Positions 46,751-56,789 of a DNA stretch of 64,000 nucleotides are shown here, piece by piece (positions within the stretch are counted from its first letter, which is position 1; each line of letters starts with the position of its first letter). The translations under genes were made by a program, and so were the position numbers. The stretch comes from an uncultured Polaribacter sp. (GTDB lineage Bacteria; Bacteroidota; Bacteroidia; Flavobacteriales; Flavobacteriaceae). Below the pieces are notes generated by a model. The model was given only the letters and a program-made list of their open reading frames with translations. It was not told the DNA's origin and did no database searches. The stretch spans positions 372,001-436,000 of the forward strand of contig CALSOT010000006.1 in the NCBI GenBank assembly GCA_943788045.1, written 5' to 3'.

Positions 46751-46984
46751 ATGATTATAAACCAAGATGAACTTTTTCAAAAAACTTTTGATAGTTTAGA
46801 AGAAAAACCAACAGAACAAAATATGTTTAACATGTTTTTAAAGTTGTATCCAAAAGAATGGAAAGCATTAAAAATTACGTTTTCTAAATTTAACAGAAGT
46901 AAACAATCTGGTAAAACAATTCCTTTAGCAAAACCTGAAGTTTCTATTAGAAAAGATATTCGCATTTGGTTAAGTAAGCAATAA
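46751..46984 (+). CDS. Small hypothetical protein upstream of tilS
   Basis: A 77-residue basic soluble protein with no recognised domain. It is rich in Lys and aromatic residues (LKLYPKEWKALKITFSKFN) and ends IRKDIRIWLSKQ. It lies 21 bp before tilS. The promoter-like box directly before its ATG supports expression. No function is proposed. Confidence 0.65.
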   Translation: MIINQDELFQKTFDSLEEKPTEQNMFNMFLKLYPKEWKALKITFSKFNRSKQSGKTIPLAKPEVSIRKDIRIWLSKQ

Positions 46985-46989
46985 AACAG

Positions 46990-46997
46990 TATTTTTG
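46990..46997 (+). promoter_or_regulatory. -7 promoter box TATTTTTG for tilS
   Basis: A perfect box ends eight bases before ATG 47006, so tilS may have its own start in addition to read-through. Confidence 0.5.
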
Positions 46998-47005
46998 AAC
47001 TATAA

Positions 47006-48322
47006 ATGCTGCAAAAACTCTCAAACCACATAAACAAAAACCTTCCTTTTTTAAAGGACAAAAAACTATTAATCGCTATTTCTGGCGGAATAGATTCTGT
47101 GGTTTTAACACATCTATTATCAGCATTAAATTTTGATATTTCTCTTGCACATTGCAACTTTAACCTTCGCGGTAAAGAAAGTGATTTAGACGAAGAATTT
47201 GTAATACAATTAAGCGAAAAATTAAATCTAAACCTTTTTAAAATTCATTTTAAGACTGATGAATTTGCAAAAAGAAATAAACAATCTACCCAAATTGCAG
47301 CAAGAGAATTGCGTTATAATTGGTTTCAAAAATTAATAAAACAAAATTCTTTTGACTACGTTTTAACAGCGCATCATGCAGATGATAATCTAGAAACTTT
47401 TCTAATTAACTTAACGCGTGGTTCTGGTTTAGATGGTTTTACAGGAATCCCTGAAATTAACGGAAATATTGTTCGTCCGCTTTTAAATTTTTCTCGCGAA
47501 ACAATTTTAGCTTATGCAAAAAATAATAATATAAACTGGAGAGAAGATAAAAGCAATGCTTCAACAAAATATATTAGAAATAAAATAAGACATAAGATTC
47601 TACCCGTTTTAAAAGAAATTAACCCAAGTCTTTTAGAAAGCTTTGCAAAAACAACTGATCACTTAAAAGAAAGCCAGCAAATCATTGAAGATCATATAGA
47701 AAAAATTGCATTAGAAGTTATTTCTGTGGAGCAAAACACTACAAAAATTAATATTAAAAAAATCAGAAAACTTTCTAATCCAAAAGCATATTTGTATCAG
47801 CTTTTAAATAAATATAATTTTACAGAGTGGAATGATGTCTATCAATTACTTTCTGCACAATCTGGAAAACAAATTTTTTCTAGAACACATACTTTGTTAA
47901 AAGATAGAGATTTCTTGTTGCTTTCTCAAAGAAATGCATCTACAGCCACCGAAATGACGTTTCTAATAAGTGAAGGCCAAACAGAAATCACCAAACCCAT
48001 TCATCTTAAATTTGAGAGTAAACAAGAAAAATCAAAAGAAAACAAGCAAACTATTTATATTGATAAACGACACCTAGTTTATCCATTAAAACTGAGAAAA
48101 TGGCAAAACGGAGATTTTTTCTATCCATCTGGTATGACTGGAAAAAAGAAATTGAGTAAGTATTTTAAAGATGAAAAAATATCGCTTCTAGAAAAGCAAA
48201 ATACTTGGCTACTTTGCAATAATAACAATGAAATTATTTGGGTTGTTAATCATCGACAAGACAATCGTTTTCTTGCTAGAGAAGCTACTAACAATCTTTT
48301 CAAAATTACAATTATCACATAA
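47006..48322 (+). CDS. tilS: tRNA(Ile)-lysidine synthetase
   Basis: TilS converts C34 of the CAU-anticodon tRNA-Ile to lysidine so that it reads AUA. The 438 residues have the PP-loop motif LLIAISGGIDSVVL, LAHCNFNLRGKESD, TAHHADDNLETFL, NIVRPLL and the second-domain RNKIRHKILPVL; the C-terminal TilS domain includes LRKWQNGDFFYPSGMTGKKKLSKYFKD (shown by the blocks LRKWQNGDFFYP and KKLSKYFKDEKI). Essential gene. Confidence 0.97.
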   Translation: MLQKLSNHINKNLPFLKDKKLLIAISGGIDSVVLTHLLSALNFDISLAHCNFNLRGKESDLDEEFVIQLSEKLNLNLFKIHFKTDEFAKRNKQSTQIAARELRYNWFQKLIKQNSFDYVLTAHHADDNLETFLINLTRGSGLDGFTGIPEINGNIVRPLLNFSRETILAYAKNNNINWREDKSNASTKYIRNKIRHKILPVLKEINPSLLESFAKTTDHLKESQQIIEDHIEKIALEVISVEQNTTKINIKKIRKLSNPKAYLYQLLNKYNFTEWNDVYQLLSAQSGKQIFSRTHTLLKDRDFLLLSQRNASTATEMTFLISEGQTEITKPIHLKFESKQEKSKENKQTIYIDKRHLVYPLKLRKWQNGDFFYPSGMTGKKKLSKYFKDEKISLLEKQNTWLLCNNNNEIIWVVNHRQDNRFLAREATNNLFKITIIT

Positions 48323-48672
48323 GAAAAATTGCCAAGCCCTTAAATATGAAATCAAAATAATATCTTGAGAATAAAAAATCACTTAAGAAAATACAACAAA
48401 ATACTTGGACAATACATTAGCAGAAAAAATAAAATTTTTACAGTTATCGTTTAATCATTCTTTATTTTTCAAAAGACCTTCATTTTAAAAATTGAAGGTT
48501 TTTTTAGTTTATAAAAATCTTAAAATAAACAAATAGCAACAGAAATTGAATATTTCACTAAATAAGGCCGTAATTTATATATTTTTCGTAAAGAAAAAGA
48601 GGATTATTCATTAAAACGTAGGTTTAATAACTCCTGTTTTTCGTAAATTTATTCCTGTAAAAGAACCACTAT
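48323..48672. other. Intergenic region before ppc
   Basis: 350 bp with a terminator hairpin at 48470-48506 and, near 48580, an A/T-rich TATATTTTTCG stretch that may be a weak promoter box for ppc. No ORF or RNA gene is seen. Confidence 0.5.
48470..48506 (+). terminator. Rho-independent terminator
   Basis: ACCTTCA (48476-48482) pairs with TGAAGGT (48493-48499), followed by TTTTTT. Confidence 0.75.
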
Positions 48673-51252
48673 ATGAGCAATTTACCTAAGCTAGATCGAT
48701 TTAATCAAAACGTACTGTCTAAATACCAAATTTATAACAGTATTTTTACCACACTGCCTTTTGACACCATAGATGACACAGGGGTACTAATACCTCTATT
48801 GCATAAAGTTTGTGCAAAAGGTTTTGAGTTAGAAAAAAATCCCACAGAAATTATAGATCACTTTTTTGATAAATATCAAGAAAATCCAACGGAGAAAGAA
48901 AAAACCGATTTACTTTTTCGTTTTATTCAATTTATAGAACGTCAAGTCGTCTTATTTGATGCCGTAGAAGATGCTGCTTATCCGGTAATAAATAATATGA
49001 ATGGGTTTGGAACACTAAGAAATTCTAAAGATGCTGCATATCTTAACAATAAAAAAGACGAATTAAAAGCACATTTAGAAGACTTTAAAGTTCGTATTGT
49101 GTTAACAGCACATCCAACTCAATTTTACCCAGGATCGGTTTTGGGTATTATTACAGATTTAGACAAAGCCATACAAAATGATGATTTATTACTCATTAGA
49201 AAGTTATTAGCTCAGTTAGGAAAAACACCTTTTTATAAAAAAGAAAAACCATCTCCTTTTAATGAAGCTGTAAGTTTAATCTGGTATTTAGAGCATGTAT
49301 TCTATCATTCTATACCTAAAATTTACAATTACATTCAACATCATATTTACGATGGCAAACCAATAGACAATGAAATTATTGATCTTGGTTTTTGGCCAGG
49401 TGGAGATAGAGATGGAAATCCATTTGTAACAACAAAAATTACGTTAGATGTTGCAGAAAGATTGCGTCAAACAATATTAAAAAGCTACTACAGAGATATT
49501 AGACGTTTAAAAAGACGTTTTACTTTTGAAGGCGTTCAAGATATTCTTTCAAGAATAGAGAAAAGATTATATAAACATGTCATTAGAAGTTATGTTGAAA
49601 TTAATTTTTCTCAAAAAATTCTTCTAGAAGAATTATATGCTGCAAGAGAAATTATTGTAAACGAGCATCAATCTTTATTTATTGAGGAATTAAATGATGT
49701 AATAAATAAAGTAAGAATTTTTGGTTTCCATTTTGCTACATTAGATATTAGACAAGATAGTAGAGTGCATCACCATGCTTTTATAAAACTAGTTGAAGAC
49801 CTACATAAAGTAGGAGACACCACTTTTCCTAAAAATTATATAAACCTTTCTGAAGAAGAACAAATTGAAATTTTATCATTAGTAAAAGGTGAAATTGACC
49901 CAAATATTTTAACAGACGAAGTCTCTGTTAAAACAATAGAATCTATTTACGCATTAAAAGAGATTCAATATAGAAATGGAGAACGTGGAGCAAATCGTTA
50001 CATTATTAGTAACAATCAAACTGCTCTTAACGTAATGGAAACATTTGCAATGTTAAACTTATGTGGTTTTGAAAATGAATTGCCCGTAGATGTAATTCCA
50101 CTTTTTGAAACTGTAGAAGATTTAGAAAATGCAGAAGATGTAATGAGAACGCTTTACTCAAACAATGTTTATAGACACCACATCGCTAAAAGAAAAAACA
50201 AACAAACTATTATGCTTGGTTTCTCTGACGGAACAAAAGACGGTGGTTATTTAATGGCAAACTGGGGAATTTTTAAAGCAAAAGAAGCTTTAACAAGAAT
50301 TTCTAGAGAATTTGATATTGAAGTAATTTTCTTTGATGGACGTGGTGGACCTCCTGCACGTGGAGGAGGAAAAACTCATCAGTTTTACGCTTCTCTAGGA
50401 CCGACAATTGAAGATAAAGAAATTCAATTAACAATTCAAGGACAAACAATTAGTTCTAATTTTGGTACGCAAAACTCTTCTCAATTTAATCTAGAACAAT
50501 TGATAAGTTCTGGTATTAAAAATGAAGTTTTTGCAAAGGATCAACTAAATGATTTTCATAGAGAATTAATAGATGATATGGCAAATACGAGTTATCAGGC
50601 ATATGTAGATTTCAAAAAGCATCCTAAATTTTTACCGTATTTAGAAAAAATGAGTACGTTAAAATATTATGCAAAAACCAATATTGGAAGTAGACCAAGT
50701 AAACGTTCTAATTCTGATACATTAGACTTCTCTGCACTTAGAGCAATTCCTTTTGTAGGGAGTTGGAGTCAGTTAAAACAAAACGTTCCTGGGTTTTATG
50801 GTCTCGGAACTGCATTAAAAAAATATGAAGACGCTGGTAGATTTGATGAAATTATTGAATTTTATAATACTTCAGATTTCTTTAGAACATTGTTAGAAAA
50901 CAGTATGATGAGTTTAACTAAATCTTTCTTTGGATTAACAGCCTACATGGCAGATGACGAAGAGTTTGGAGAGTTTTGGAAATTGATTTTTGCAGAATAT
51001 GAAACCTCTAAAAGATTGCTTTTAAAACTTGCTGGACATAATGAATTAATGGAAAACTTTCCTGTAGGAAAAGCATCTATTGAAATGAGAGAAGATATTG
51101 TATTGCCTTTATTAACGATACAGCAATTTGCTTTAAAGAAAATTCAAGAACTTCAAAAAAATGGTGGAAATAAAAAAGAGCTAGAAACATATGAAAAAAT
51201 GGTAATGCGTTCTTTATTTGGAAACATTAATGCAAGTAGAAACTCTGCTTAA
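48673..51252 (+). CDS. ppc: Phosphoenolpyruvate carboxylase
   Basis: PEPC carboxylates PEP to oxaloacetate to refill the TCA cycle. The 859-residue protein has the catalytic blocks VLTAHPTQFYPGSVLG (His), GFWPGGDRDGNPFVT, LDIRQDSRVHHHA, MLGFSDGTKDGGYLMANW and FFDGRGGPPARGGGKTH (glycine loop). Its last residues end NINASRNSA instead of the strict QNTG of the enterobacterial enzyme, as is common in divergent Bacteroidota forms. The frame is uninterrupted. Confidence 0.95.
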   Translation: MSNLPKLDRFNQNVLSKYQIYNSIFTTLPFDTIDDTGVLIPLLHKVCAKGFELEKNPTEIIDHFFDKYQENPTEKEKTDLLFRFIQFIERQVVLFDAVEDAAYPVINNMNGFGTLRNSKDAAYLNNKKDELKAHLEDFKVRIVLTAHPTQFYPGSVLGIITDLDKAIQNDDLLLIRKLLAQLGKTPFYKKEKPSPFNEAVSLIWYLEHVFYHSIPKIYNYIQHHIYDGKPIDNEIIDLGFWPGGDRDGNPFVTTKITLDVAERLRQTILKSYYRDIRRLKRRFTFEGVQDILSRIEKRLYKHVIRSYVEINFSQKILLEELYAAREIIVNEHQSLFIEELNDVINKVRIFGFHFATLDIRQDSRVHHHAFIKLVEDLHKVGDTTFPKNYINLSEEEQIEILSLVKGEIDPNILTDEVSVKTIESIYALKEIQYRNGERGANRYIISNNQTALNVMETFAMLNLCGFENELPVDVIPLFETVEDLENAEDVMRTLYSNNVYRHHIAKRKNKQTIMLGFSDGTKDGGYLMANWGIFKAKEALTRISREFDIEVIFFDGRGGPPARGGGKTHQFYASLGPTIEDKEIQLTIQGQTISSNFGTQNSSQFNLEQLISSGIKNEVFAKDQLNDFHRELIDDMANTSYQAYVDFKKHPKFLPYLEKMSTLKYYAKTNIGSRPSKRSNSDTLDFSALRAIPFVGSWSQLKQNVPGFYGLGTALKKYEDAGRFDEIIEFYNTSDFFRTLLENSMMSLTKSFFGLTAYMADDEEFGEFWKLIFAEYETSKRLLLKLAGHNELMENFPVGKASIEMREDIVLPLLTIQQFALKKIQELQKNGGNKKELETYEKMVMRSLFGNINASRNSA

Positions 51253-51277
51253 AATTTTGTTTATCAGATAATTATAT

Positions 51278-51285
51278 TATTTTTG
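51278..51285 (+). promoter_or_regulatory. -7 promoter box TATTTTTG
   Basis: A perfect box ends 19 bp before ATG 51305. Confidence 0.5.
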
Positions 51286-51304
51286 CAAAGTAATAATACG
51301 TACT

Positions 51305-51688
51305 ATGAAAATCTACGCTTTTTTACTTTTAAATTTATTTGTTGGTAGTTTTTGTTTTTCACAACAAAAAACTACCAACAATAATTTTATTCCAATTAGT
51401 ATCTACACAACTTCTTTTCTTGCTAAAAAAGACAGCAATCCTTCTTATTCATCTATTAAGAAAAATTTGAAATTCAAAAGTTATTATAAACTTACTACTA
51501 TATCTTATGAAGATGCTGACAGTGGGCAATTTTTAAATTCTAGTAAAGATATTACCACAAGAGCTTCTAGATTCATCTATGATGATTATAAAAACTATAG
51601 AGATGAAAAGTTGCTAAAAGGCTTTTTAGAGAAGTACGATGCTACAAGATGGCGTGAATGTAATTTTAGGCAACAAAACATCAATTAA
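51305..51688 (+). CDS. Hypothetical secreted protein
   Basis: A 127-residue protein with a signal peptide (MKIYAFLLLNLFVGSFCFSQ). The mature part is basic and has no recognised domain. It is followed 25 bp later by the yifB/comM gene. Function unknown. Confidence 0.6.
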   Translation: MKIYAFLLLNLFVGSFCFSQQKTTNNNFIPISIYTTSFLAKKDSNPSYSSIKKNLKFKSYYKLTTISYEDADSGQFLNSSKDITTRASRFIYDDYKNYRDEKLLKGFLEKYDATRWRECNFRQQNIN

Positions 51689-51713
51689 TTTTCTTTATCT
51701 TTAAAGAAAAAAA

Positions 51714-53249
51714 ATGCTTGTTAAAGTCTATGGCTCTGCCGTTTTTGGCATCGAAGCCACAACAATTATTGTCGAAGTAAATATTGATAAGGGTATTGGT
51801 TATCACTTAGTAGGTCTTCCCGATAACGCTGTTCGCGAAAGTTCATATCGAATATCCGCAGCATTAAATAATAATAATTACAAACTTCCTGGAAAGAAAA
51901 TCATCATTAATATGGCACCTGCCGATATTAGAAAAGAAGGTGCTTCTTATGACTTAACTCTAGCTTTAGGGATTTTGGCTGCTTCTGATCAAATAAAATC
52001 AGACAAGATTGATGAGTATGTAATTATGGGCGAACTATCTTTAGACGGAAGTTTACAACCTATAAGAGGTGCTTTACCAATAGCTATAAAAGCTAGAGAA
52101 GAAGGCTTCAAATATTTAATTCTCCCTAAGGAAAACGCGAAGGAAGCTGCAATTGTAGACAATTTGGAAGTTTTAGGAGTTGATACTATTTTAGAAGTCA
52201 TCAATCATTTTAATGGTAAACAAAAAATTAACCCGACCATTGTAGATACAAGAGCTGAATTTTATAAAAACATCGATTTCCCTGAATTTGATTTTTCTGA
52301 TGTTAAAGGACAAGAGTCTATAAAACGTTGTATGGAAATTGCTGCAGCTGGTGGACATAATATTATTTTGATTGGTCCTCCGGGATCGGGTAAAACAATG
52401 TTAGCTAAAAGATTGCCTTCTATTTTACCACCAATGACTTTGCACGAAGCTTTGGAAACCACAAAAATTCATTCTGTAGTTGGTAAAACAAAAAAAGAAG
52501 GATTACTATATCAACGTCCTTTTAGAAGTCCCCACCACACAATTTCAAATGTAGCTCTTGTTGGAGGAGGACAATACCCAAGACCCGGAGAAATTTCTTT
52601 GTCGCATAATGGTGTTTTATTTTTAGACGAATTACCAGAATTTAAAAGAGAGGTTTTAGAAGTAATGCGTCAACCTCTTGAGGATAGAGATGTTACTATT
52701 TCTCGTGCAAAGTTTACAGTAACGTATCCTTGCAGCTTTATGCTGGTAGCGAGTATGAATCCAAGTCCATCTGGTTTTTTTAACGACCCTAATAGCCCTA
52801 TGACTTCATCTCCTCAAGAAATGCAGCGGTATTTAAGTAAAATATCAGGACCTTTGTTAGATAGAATCGACATTCATATTGAAGTCACTCCTGTTCCTTT
52901 TGAAAAGCTATCGGAAGAACGAAAAGGAGAAACATCCTTAGAAATTAGAAAACGGGTTACAGCAGCAAGAGGAATACAATCTGAAAGATTTAAAGATTTT
53001 GAAAACATACATTACAATGCACAAATGAGTGTAAAACAGATTCGTACTTTCTGTAAATTATCTGAAGAAAGTTTAACGTTGTTAAAGACGGCAATGGAAA
53101 AATTAAATCTTTCTGCACGAGCCTATGATCGAATTTTAAAAGTATCAAGAACAATTTGCGATTTAGCAAATGAAGAAGACATTTCTCCAAGTCATATTGC
53201 CGAAGCTATACAATACAGAAGTCTAGACAGAGATGGTTGGTTGAGTTAA
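51714..53249 (+). CDS. YifB/ComM family Mg-chelatase-like AAA+ ATPase
   Basis: The 511 residues comprise an N-terminal Lon-like/ChlI-type domain ([15 protein letters not shown], VDIxKG region [15 protein letters not shown]), a AAA+ core with Walker [16 protein letters not shown], a GGG-loop [19 protein letters not shown] and Walker [12 protein letters not shown], and a C-terminal helical Mg-chelatase domain ([18 protein letters not shown]). In ComM homologues this hexameric helicase promotes branch migration during natural transformation. Whether this organism is competent is not shown here. Confidence 0.93.
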   Translation: MLVKVYGSAVFGIEATTIIVEVNIDKGIGYHLVGLPDNAVRESSYRISAALNNNNYKLPGKKIIINMAPADIRKEGASYDLTLALGILAASDQIKSDKIDEYVIMGELSLDGSLQPIRGALPIAIKAREEGFKYLILPKENAKEAAIVDNLEVLGVDTILEVINHFNGKQKINPTIVDTRAEFYKNIDFPEFDFSDVKGQESIKRCMEIAAAGGHNIILIGPPGSGKTMLAKRLPSILPPMTLHEALETTKIHSVVGKTKKEGLLYQRPFRSPHHTISNVALVGGGQYPRPGEISLSHNGVLFLDELPEFKREVLEVMRQPLEDRDVTISRAKFTVTYPCSFMLVASMNPSPSGFFNDPNSPMTSSPQEMQRYLSKISGPLLDRIDIHIEVTPVPFEKLSEERKGETSLEIRKRVTAARGIQSERFKDFENIHYNAQMSVKQIRTFCKLSEESLTLLKTAMEKLNLSARAYDRILKVSRTICDLANEEDISPSHIAEAIQYRSLDRDGWLS

Positions 53250-53922
53250 TTTTTATATTTTTTCAGCACATTAATTAAACAAGTCACCTTTACAATAATA
53301 AAAACCTGAATTTTAAATTAACAATACTCCACGGATAGATTATAGGAATTTTAATTGGCTCTATTTAAACTTATTTAGCTAATCTGAAACTCTTAAAAAA
53401 TACACAATAATTTAATTTCAAAGAAAGTCTGTCTAGTTAGTAAAGTTTCAGGTGATAAAATTTGGAAAAAACAAAAGCTAGTATATTCAGAGTTCACTCT
53501 AAAGTTAAAAAGTAGTTCAATTCTGTAATAAATATTTAAAACCGAATATACTTAAGTTTCGATTAAACCCATAAAATGAAAATTAAATAGTTTATGGTAT
53601 GACAACTATTTATTGCAATTTCTGATTCACTTGCAAAGTAACAAATCGTTTAAATTATAATACCTAATTAGATCAATACGAATCATATCTCATTGATAAA
53701 CAACGAAAAATGAAAATATTTAATCAAAAAGGGGGAAATTTCGGTCAAATAAAACACAAAACATAACAAGGCGTAAATAAAAAATTATCTTTGACATTAT
53801 TTTAAGAAAAACCAAGTCTGCTGGGAAAAATCTAACAAAAAAGACTTAAACAAAAACACTAAAACCTTTCATAACAATCGTATATTATTTCCCCTTTTTT
53901 TATTAATTTAAAACGTACATCA
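53250..53922. other. Long intergenic region upstream of the sulfatase pair
   Basis: 673 bp of A/T-rich sequence with no credible ORF, tRNA or repeat. It contains a perfect -7 box (53786-53793) about 130 bp before the sulfatase start. The 21-bp half-site pair of the PUL is absent. Confidence 0.55.
53786..53793 (+). promoter_or_regulatory. -7 promoter box TATCTTTG, sulfatase/BspA locus
   Basis: A perfect TAnnTTTG box; the leader would be about 125 nt. No half-site repeat precedes it. Confidence 0.45.
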
Positions 53923-55287
53923 ATGAAAATATTAAATCCCCTAGTAAGAATTGTAATTTTACTTTTTATTCTGAATAGTAATGCGCAAGAACGCCCAAAT
54001 GTTATTTTAATAATGGCAGATGATATGGGTTGGGGCGACGCCGCTTATAATGGTCACCCTGTAATACAAACGCCAGCTTTAGATGCTATGGCGGCAGAAG
54101 GTATTCGATTTGATCGTTTTTATTCAGCGTCACCTGTGTGTTCACCAACAAGAATGAGCTTTTTAACAGGAAGAAACCCTCATAGATCAGGAGTCTTTAC
54201 AGCAAACCACGGTATTTTAAGACCTGAAGAGATTACAATTTCTGAGGCATTACAGGGTGTTGGGTATGAAACTGGACATTTTGGAAAGTGGCACTTAGGT
54301 ACTATGACAGATACTGAAAATGACGCTAACAGAGGAGCGCCAGGAAATACCAAAGAATACAATCCTCCTGTATTACACGGATACGATAAGGTTTTTGCAA
54401 CAGAATCAAAAGTACCAACATTTAACCCAATGATAAACACTGACGGAACATCTTATGGTACGGCATTTTGGGACGAAAATAATAATAAAGTAACCGAAGT
54501 GGACGGTAATTTAAGTGGAGATGCAAGCAAGGTTGTTATGGATCGAGTAATACCTTTTATTGATGATGCTAAAAGTAATGATAAGCCATTTTTAGCTGTG
54601 GTTTGGTTTCATGCACCTCATTTACCTGTTGTAGCAGGTCCCGATCATCTAGCTATGTATCCTGGGCAAAGCAACAAAAAGAAACATTATTATGGTTGTA
54701 TTACGGCTATGGATGAGCAAATAGGGCGTTTAAGAGCGCATTTGCAAGCACAAGGCATTGCCGACAATACTATAATTACATTTTGTAGTGATAATGGTCC
54801 GGAAGTGAATGTTGATGGGACAGCTGGAAATTATAGAGATAGAAAAAGATCTTTATATGAAGGGGGAGTTCGCGTGCCAAGTGTAATGGTATGGCCAGAA
54901 AAAATAACACAACAAATAATTACTGATGAACCATTTGTTACCTCAGATTATTTTCCAACAATTCTAGATATTTTAGATATTGATTTACCAAGTGATCGAT
55001 CTTATGATGGTGAAAGTTTCTATCCGTTAATCACGAACACTAATTTTACAAGAAGTAACTCAATTGGTTTTGCATTTCATTATCAACCTAATGCAAATCA
55101 ACGAAATCAACTTAGTTATCAATCATCAGATTATAAATTATATGGCCAAGATGAGACGTTTGAACTTTATCATATAAAAAACGATCCCTATGAGAATAAT
55201 AATTTAGCGGGAGACTCTAGTAAAGAGGGAATACTAAATGAGTATGATAGCATCATACAAAACGTGGTTGCAATCTGTGAAAGATAG
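53923..55287 (+). CDS. S1 sulfatase (upstream tandem copy); frame changes at its 3' end
   Basis: The product begins with a signal peptide (ILFILNSNAQ) and has RPNVILIMADDMGWGDA with metal-site aspartates, the formylglycine signature CSPTR (Cys73), FGKWHLG and TFCSDNGPE. The ORF stops at 55287 after a frame change near 55240: the next frame, from 55238, continues SYKTWLQSVKDSF exactly as the intact tandem copy at 58440 does (AYKVWLQSVKDSF). So the catalytic domain really extends to about 55345 and is fused to the repeats that follow. Much of the nucleotide sequence is the same as in the downstream copy, which shows recent duplication. Substrate unknown. Confidence 0.88.
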   Translation: MKILNPLVRIVILLFILNSNAQERPNVILIMADDMGWGDAAYNGHPVIQTPALDAMAAEGIRFDRFYSASPVCSPTRMSFLTGRNPHRSGVFTANHGILRPEEITISEALQGVGYETGHFGKWHLGTMTDTENDANRGAPGNTKEYNPPVLHGYDKVFATESKVPTFNPMINTDGTSYGTAFWDENNNKVTEVDGNLSGDASKVVMDRVIPFIDDAKSNDKPFLAVVWFHAPHLPVVAGPDHLAMYPGQSNKKKHYYGCITAMDEQIGRLRAHLQAQGIADNTIITFCSDNGPEVNVDGTAGNYRDRKRSLYEGGVRVPSVMVWPEKITQQIITDEPFVTSDYFPTILDILDIDLPSDRSYDGESFYPLITNTNFTRSNSIGFAFHYQPNANQRNQLSYQSSDYKLYGQDETFELYHIKNDPYENNNLAGDSSKEGILNEYDSIIQNVVAICER

Positions 55288-56740
55288 TTTTTATGGTGAA
55301 GAATATGGAACGACATCTTATGACAAAATGGAACAGGAATTTGTTACTCCTATCGCTAATACTCCAATTACCAATGCTAATTTTAAAACTGCCATAAATA
55401 CTTGTTTGAGTACAAATCCTGTAGACGGAATGTGTAGTGATAGTGAATATGGAGTAATGCCAAATTGGGATGTTAGTAATGTAACAGATATGAGTGATGC
55501 ATTTAAAGACAAAACCTCTTTTAATGGAGATCTCGGCACTTGGTGGGATGTTAGTAGTGTGACGAATATGGAAAGATATGTTTAATAACGCATCCGCTTT
55601 TAATAAAGATATAAGTTCTTGGAACGTGAGCAGCGTGACTGACATGGAAAGTATGTTTAATGGCGCATCTAGCTTTAATCAAGATATCAGTAATTGGGTT
55701 GTGAGCAGCGTAACTAACATGAAACAAATGTTTAAGAATGCATCCGCTTTTAATAAAGATATAAGTTCTTGGAACGTGAGCAGATGTGACTGACATGGAA
55801 AGTATGTTTAATGGCGCATCTAATTTCAACCAAGATATATCAGATTGGTGCGTTACAAATATTACTTCAGAACCAACTACTTTTAGTAGTTCTTCATCAT
55901 TGAGTGAAGCAAATAAACCTGATTGGGGTGCTACTTGCTATACACAAATTACAAATGCAAACTTTACAGCTGCCATAACTGACTGTCTAGGTATAGATGC
56001 TAACGGAAATTGTACAACAAGTCAATATGGTCCAATAAAAGATTGGGATGTAAGCCAAGTAACAATATGAAGTCGGCATTTCGCTAAAGCTACTTTCAAT
56101 GGTGATATTTCAAATTGGGATACAAGTAATGTTACTGATATGGAGAGTATGTTTGAAGAGCATTGCCTTTATGGAGATATCAGTGCTTGGAATGTGAACA
56201 ATGTGACTACTATGAATCGAATGTTTATAAAAGCTACGTGCTTTCAACCAAGATTTAAATTCTTGGGATGTGAGTAAAGTAACTGACATGACTAATATGT
56301 TTAAATTTACAGATGTTTTCAATGGAAATATTAGTTCTTGGGATGTAAGCAGTGTAACTCTTATGGAGGGTCTGTTTAATGGGGCAAAAGTATTTAACCA
56401 AAATATTAGTGCTTGGAATGTGAGCAAGGTTACTAAAACAAGACAAATGTTTCGAGAAGCAGATGCTTTTACTGGAGATATTAGTTCTTGGGATGTGAGC
56501 AATTAAAGGATATGCATGCTATGTTTAATTTAACAGACAATTTTAATGGAGATATTAGTGGTTGGGATGTTAGCAGTGTTACTACTATGTCGTCAGTGTT
56601 TAGTGGAGCGCACTCTTTATCAAGATATAAGTGCTTGGGATGTTAGTAGTGTTACTATATGGCAGCTATGTTTAAGCGCAACTTTTGATCAAGATTTATC
56701 TAATTGGTGTGTTACAAATATTAGCAGTTTAACCAAATAA
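55238..56740 (+). pseudogene. BspA-like 26-residue repeat region fused to the sulfatase, many indels
   Basis: Short open stretches in all three frames (55238-55585, 55578-55793, 55786-56070, then 56085-56260, 56270-56506, 56546-56740) encode about a dozen units of one repeat: W[DN]VSSVT.M, then MF, .A..FN.DIS, period about 75-78 bp. This is the DUF285/BspA-like surface repeat found in Bacteroides, Listeria and Mycoplasma surface proteins. Two units are capped by WCVTNI blocks, and a spacer with DCLGIDANGNC..SQYGPI.DWDVS repeats the first block (CLSTNPVDGMC). At least eight frame changes are needed to read it through. Residue motifs are intact around each change and stops arise only from the shifts. 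Probably a protein-protein or host/surface binding domain. Confidence 0.75.
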
Positions 56741-56789
56741 TTTTTATGCAAATTCAGGTCTGTCAAGCAATAACTTACCTAGTTTGGGG

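Noticed and set aside
53700..53922. Extension of the PUL operator motif to the sulfatase at 53.9 kb (CCCC run near 53891)
   Set aside because: No second half-site lies 21 bp away and no -7 box follows at the expected distance, so it is not part of the four-promoter group.
55253..55829. Minus-strand open frames rich in His/Ile across the BspA region
   Set aside because: They are mirror images of the plus-strand repeats and repeat with the same period; the plus-strand protein motifs are clear.
55238..56740. Periodic repeats of about 75-78 bp that could be taken for a CRISPR or tandem non-coding array
   Set aside because: Every unit translates to the same 26-residue protein repeat once indels are allowed, with no spacer/repeat structure of CRISPR type.
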